Of a stretch of 36,263 nt of DNA, positions 33,417 to 36,263 are shown piece by piece. The stretch is from Bacteroidales bacterium UBA7569 (lineage in GTDB: Bacteria; Bacteroidota; Bacteroidia; Bacteroidales; Paludibacteraceae): assembly GCA_002477945.1 (NCBI GenBank), contig DLLF01000019.1:1-36263 (forward strand), in the 5' to 3' direction. The notes below the pieces were generated by a model that was not told where the DNA came from, ran no database searches, and was given only the letters and a program-made list of their open reading frames with translations. Both the position numbers and the translations under genes were made by a program. Position 1 is the first letter of the stretch; each line of letters opens with the position of its first letter.

Positions 33417-33467
33417 TTTCCTTAAACAAAGGAAAGATTGGCAAACAGTTTCCTTTATTTTAGGAAA
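33417..33467. repeat. Right pair of TTTCCT-N7-AGGAAA palindromes
   Basis: TTTCCT (33417-33422) N7 AGGAAA (33430-33435), and TTTCCT (33449-33454) N7 AGGAAA (33462-33467). Centres are 32 bp apart, between the convergent ATPase and methyltransferase genes. Confidence 0.92.
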
Positions 33468-33483
33468 GATGTTTCTATTCGAA

Positions 33484-35037
33484 TCAATCCATAGGGCGGA
33501 TCATGGATTCTATAAAGGCGATTTCTTGAGAGGACAAACGGTATTTGGAGTATAGCATTTCGTCTGTCCAAGGGTGCGAGAAATCTTGGAGGGGGACAAA
33601 TTGATAAACGCCACGAGGTCCATTCTGTGTTTTCTTTTTGATACCAACTAAATATCTGAAGAAACGTGTTTTAATGTAGGATATAATATTCTCACACTCT
33701 ATTTTCGACAAGTTAGCATTGTACCCTATCACCAAATAAGTTTGTGAACAAACACTATTTGGCTCTCCATAAAATGGTTTTCCTAATACAAAATCCATTG
33801 AACCATTAGCAGCAGGAATATACACTTTGTGCAAATTCTTTGTTTCCCTATTTTTCGGAATTTGTTTTTCTGCTATCCAGCGATAAGTACGCTCATTGTG
33901 TATATTCAGATAGTACTTGATACTATATATGTTATCTTTAACATTACTATAACCATTCCAGTTGGAAGTTAATAGAGTGCTATCATCAAAATAATGCTTA
34001 GGACTTACAAGTCCTTCAAAATTATTTTCCGATTTCTGAAAATAATCTCCCTCTATCTTAATTATCTTCTCCAATATCATATATGATTGAGGATCACGAA
34101 CAACAATACCTGCATCAAAAGCATCTAATTTTGCCACGCGAGTAACCTCTTTCTTGTTTCCTGAATAATGATAATGGTATATACACGTTCCTATATAATC
34201 TTTTTCCCATAAAAAGTAACTTACACCACCCATTATTGATACACCAGGAAAACAATCATTTGAACTTTCAAAATCATGTACTACTCTAAAATGATTGGCT
34301 GATAACATCTCGTCTACCCAACTTTCGGGAATACCTTGAGATGTCTTTGTCATCCAACGACTTGGAGTAATCATAACCAAATATCGCGGAGCAAGTAGTA
34401 TTGCCTGCGATATAAACAAGTTGTATATAGATTTGGCATTGGAACTATTGGCACCTTCCAAACCAAAACTCAACTGGTAGGGCGGGTTGCCGATGATTAC
34501 ATCGAAAGTCATATTGAAGATTTTAGAGGGATTGTCGGTATGAATGAACTGGTAGGCATACTGCTCGGCATCAGTACCGCGGTCATAGACCTCACGGCTT
34601 GCACCGCAGTATTTGCATTTGCCGTTCTGCCACGTATGGTGGAGTGGGGTATATAGGATATGCCCTTGCGGGTTGTCGAAATAACTGACGCTGTGTTCGC
34701 TGTTGGCGGACTTGCTGCAATAGAGCGTCCTGCGGCTGAGCAGCGAGGTCAATTCGGTAAGGGCGATTCCGAAGACCTGCTTGTGCAGAATATGGTCGAT
34801 ACGCTTTTGGCGGTTGGGAATGGCATTTGCCAGCCCGCGGTCGAGGCGTTTCACTATCTCTCGCAGGAAAACTCCCGACTTGCAAAACGGATCCAGAAAC
34901 GTGGTATCGGGACTGCTGAACAACTCCTGCGGGAGCATATCCAGCACTTGGTTTGCCAACTGCGGAGGGGTAAAGACTTCGTCATTGCTGAGGTTGGCAA
35001 TGCAGTTGAGTACATCGGGGTTATATTCTCTATTCAT
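33484..35037 (-). CDS. Eco57I-type N6-adenine DNA methyltransferase
   Basis: A 517-residue protein with SAM motif I FLDPFCKSGVFL (47-58) and catalytic motif IV NPPY (184-187, in FDVIIGNPPYQLS). CKYC (141-144) hints at a small zinc site. The region after NPPY (about 190-517) should include the target-recognition domain. It methylates adenine in DNA and presumably protects the host from the helicase/nuclease encoded downstream. Base composition changes abruptly: the N-terminal coding part (about 34500-35037) is GC-rich, the C-terminal part (about 33540-34450) AT-rich, as if the recognition half had been replaced. Its start overlaps the end of the smaller methylase gene by 8 bp. Confidence 0.9.
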   Translation of the reverse strand: MNREYNPDVLNCIANLSNDEVFTPPQLANQVLDMLPQELFSSPDTTFLDPFCKSGVFLREIVKRLDRGLANAIPNRQKRIDHILHKQVFGIALTELTSLLSRRTLYCSKSANSEHSVSYFDNPQGHILYTPLHHTWQNGKCKYCGASREVYDRGTDAEQYAYQFIHTDNPSKIFNMTFDVIIGNPPYQLSFGLEGANSSNAKSIYNLFISQAILLAPRYLVMITPSRWMTKTSQGIPESWVDEMLSANHFRVVHDFESSNDCFPGVSIMGGVSYFLWEKDYIGTCIYHYHYSGNKKEVTRVAKLDAFDAGIVVRDPQSYMILEKIIKIEGDYFQKSENNFEGLVSPKHYFDDSTLLTSNWNGYSNVKDNIYSIKYYLNIHNERTYRWIAEKQIPKNRETKNLHKVYIPAANGSMDFVLGKPFYGEPNSVCSQTYLVIGYNANLSKIECENIISYIKTRFFRYLVGIKKKTQNGPRGVYQFVPLQDFSHPWTDEMLYSKYRLSSQEIAFIESMIRPMD

Positions 35038-35737
35038 GGTAGGATTGAGGGTTGAGTTGCAGGAAATGGGCAGGCGGGAAAGTTTGGCATGGCGTATCGG
35101 AAAACAGGTCGGTGCCGACGGTATTGCCCACCATATAACTGAACTCGTAGTCGCGACGGTTCATCATTCCGCTGCCGAGGAGGCTCCATTCGGAAATGAC
35201 AATCCACTTGTCGGGGTCGTCCACACGGTGGTAGGTGAGGGCGTTGCCTTGGATAATGTTTTTGGAAAGCAGGTAGCGGATACTGCGCAGACAGTCGGGG
35301 TTAACGGCTTCGCCGAATAGACTGCGGTATTCAGTTTCAAAGATACGGAACAGCCGCTCACGGCACGTCTCCGCATTGTCGCGCAGGAGTTCGATACCAT
35401 AGATACTGCTGACCGCCAAGACGGCGTTCTTCTCGTATTCGAGACGGGTGTTTTTCTTTTGCTCCACAAAGCGGCGGCACACCGACAGTTTGCGGCGCAG
35501 TATCTCCGCAAGAAAATTGCCGTCGCCGCAGGCGGGTTCCAAGAAACGGGAATCGATACGCTCCGTCTCGTGTTTGACCAAATCGAGCATAGCGTTTACT
35601 TCCCTTTCGGACGTAAACACTTCGCCATGCTGTTGCACACGCTCACGCGACTTGACTTGCCGCGCGGGAGAAGGTTGTACGGTTGGAACTTGTTGTTCTG
35701 CCATAATTCGTGTTGCTTTTTGAATCTTGGCAGACAT
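35030..35737 (-). CDS. Small SAM-binding methylase-like protein, partner of the N6-adenine methyltransferase
   Basis: A 235-residue protein with a motif X-like QQHGEVFTSEREV (about 36-47) and a good SAM motif I FLEPACGDGNFL (65-76), as in N6-adenine DNA methyltransferases. No NPPY motif exists. After the strand where it would lie, the protein reads DKWIVISEWSLL, so catalytic motif IV appears replaced by SEWS. It is therefore more likely a SAM-binding or structural partner than an independent methylase, or it acts as a heterodimer with the next gene, which it overlaps by 8 bp. Start is the ATG at 35737; an alternative ATG at 35704 (MAEQQ) is possible. Confidence 0.8.
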   Translation of the reverse strand: MSAKIQKATRIMAEQQVPTVQPSPARQVKSRERVQQHGEVFTSEREVNAMLDLVKHETERIDSRFLEPACGDGNFLAEILRRKLSVCRRFVEQKKNTRLEYEKNAVLAVSSIYGIELLRDNAETCRERLFRIFETEYRSLFGEAVNPDCLRSIRYLLSKNIIQGNALTYHRVDDPDKWIVISEWSLLGSGMMNRRDYEFSYMVGNTVGTDLFSDTPCQTFPPAHFLQLNPQSYHE

Positions 35738-36193
35738 AAAAAAAGCGCAGGTTCGAGTGTTATCTCGTCCTGCGGTTCAAGGCTGTGGCATAGCCCATCC
35801 ATAACTGAACGAGCAACACCATACCCTACGCCGTATGTAAATACACACAAGTGCTGTATCCTTGCGGATACAGCATAAGCGTATATGAATACACACTATG
35901 TAGGCGTATCTTGTTGCTTCGTCTTGGTTATAGATTGAAAATTGCCACATTTAGAACCGCCAAGATCAAAGCGTCAAAAGACGCCGGTCAATATGTCATC
36001 TACAATACCGTGGGATAATCCTTTACAAGTCATTGTCTCCTGCGGAGGTAGATTCGCTTGCGAAGATAGCGTATTTTTCTCACACACCCAAATTTTCTGA
36101 CAACGGCTTTGTTTTTGCCCGTCTGTTTCATTGGTTTCTTAAAGGCAAGTCTTGCATATAGAAAGCATATCCGATTCCTCCCTGTAGCCAAAT
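35738..36193. other. Upstream region of the restriction island, no gene supported
   Basis: No convincing gene. It contains a repeat-hairpin-repeat structure (35833-35896), a small palindrome GCGTC-AAAA-GACGC (35971-35984) and then a nonamer array running off the window. I find no perfect TAnnTTTG box for the methylase operon. Confidence 0.55.
35833..35896. promoter_or_regulatory. Direct repeats around a hairpin upstream of the methylase operon
   Basis: GTATGTAAATACACAC (35833-35848) and GTATATGAATACACAC (35881-35896) match at 14 of 16 positions, 48 bp apart. Between them is a perfect 9-bp stem GCTGTATCC-TTGC-GGATACAGC (35853-35874). It could be a protein-binding control site for the restriction operon. 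Confidence 0.5.
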
Positions 36194-36263
36194 CTGTCCC
36201 ATCTGTCCCATCTGTTCCATTAGTCTCATTAGTCTCATCCATCCCATTAGTCCCATTAGTCCC
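36194..36263 (+). repeat. Tandem nonamer array, at least 7.8 units, continues past the window
   Basis: ctgtcccat x2, ctgttccat, tagtctcat x2, ccatcccat, tagtcccat and a partial tagtccc, in unbroken 9-bp phase. Confidence 0.9.

Noticed and set aside
31864..33495. CCATAGG at both borders of the ATPase cassette as a target-site duplication
   Set aside because: It is only 7 bp, overlaps coding ends of the helicase and methylase genes, and no terminal inverted repeats lie inside it; chance is a fair explanation, so it is not annotated.
35930..36017. Short plus-strand reading frame ending KIKASKDAGQYVIYNTVG, possibly a remnant of a secreted protein's C-terminus
   Set aside because: The tail is suggestive but the upstream frame runs through the repeat-hairpin block without a start or any domain; too short to support.
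36030..36242. Minus-strand open frame rich in Asn-Gly-Thr-Asp and then basic residues
   Set aside because: Its first part is simply the translation of the nonamer array; no independent support.

Overview
This window is typical of a Bacteroidales (phylum Bacteroidota) chromosome. Promoters repeatedly match the Bacteroidota sigma-ABfr pattern (about TTTG, 19-20 bp, TAnnTTTG), Shine-Dalgarno sites are largely absent, and many gene families are characteristic of the phylum. These include a DUF2582 winged-helix protein, lipoproteins with an LTSC or LAAC lipobox, the acpP-fabF-rnc order, and a giant SprA/Sov protein behind ruvA. SprA implies a type IX secretion system, so a T9SS-bearing lineage such as the Porphyromonas/Tannerella/Prevotella relatives is more likely than gut Bacteroides. 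I cannot name the species.

Layout. 1-2.1 kb: 3' end of an RND efflux pump and a small PII-like gene. 2.3-2.5 kb: tRNA-Leu(CAA). 3.0-4.7 kb: an OmpA-like/TPR lipoprotein. 4.8-7.9 kb: a small membrane protein, mutL and a metallophosphoesterase, tightly packed. 8.0-10.3 kb: acpP-fabF-rnc. 10.4 kb: DUF2582. 10.9-13.0 kb (minus): CPBP membrane protein then asd. 13.3-15.8 kb (minus): glyS then an AraC regulator. 16.6-17.5 kb (minus): a lipoprotein. 17.8-20.1 kb (plus): CDP-alcohol phosphatidyltransferase, GtrA-like and AI-2E-like membrane proteins. 20.2 kb: tRNA-Asp(GTC). 20.3-28.4 kb (minus): ruvA then sprA. 29.0-35.7 kb: a restriction-modification-like island.

The island is the most interesting part. 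On the minus strand a small SAM-binding methylase-like protein overlaps an Eco57I-type N6-adenine methyltransferase, followed by a 956-residue SF2 helicase with a GIY-YIG-like (T5orf172) N-terminus and a Tudor/SH3-like C-terminus. Between methyltransferase and helicase sits an opposite-strand AAA/DUF4143 ATPase gene, bracketed on each side by a pair of TTTCCT-N7-AGGAAA palindromes spaced 32-33 bp apart. The methyltransferase drops sharply in GC after its NPPY motif, suggesting a swapped target-recognition half.

Intergenic DNA carries recurring repeats: tandem nonamers (consensus about tNgtcccat), a GC-rich hairpin element, a CGACCCCT-rich element and ATCGTAAAT words, in different combinations at about 2.6, 10.8, 16.3, 28.7 and 36.2 kb. 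Upstream of glyS is a 375-bp MITE-like element with 18-bp terminal inverted repeats, a perfect 9-bp target duplication and a long internal hairpin.
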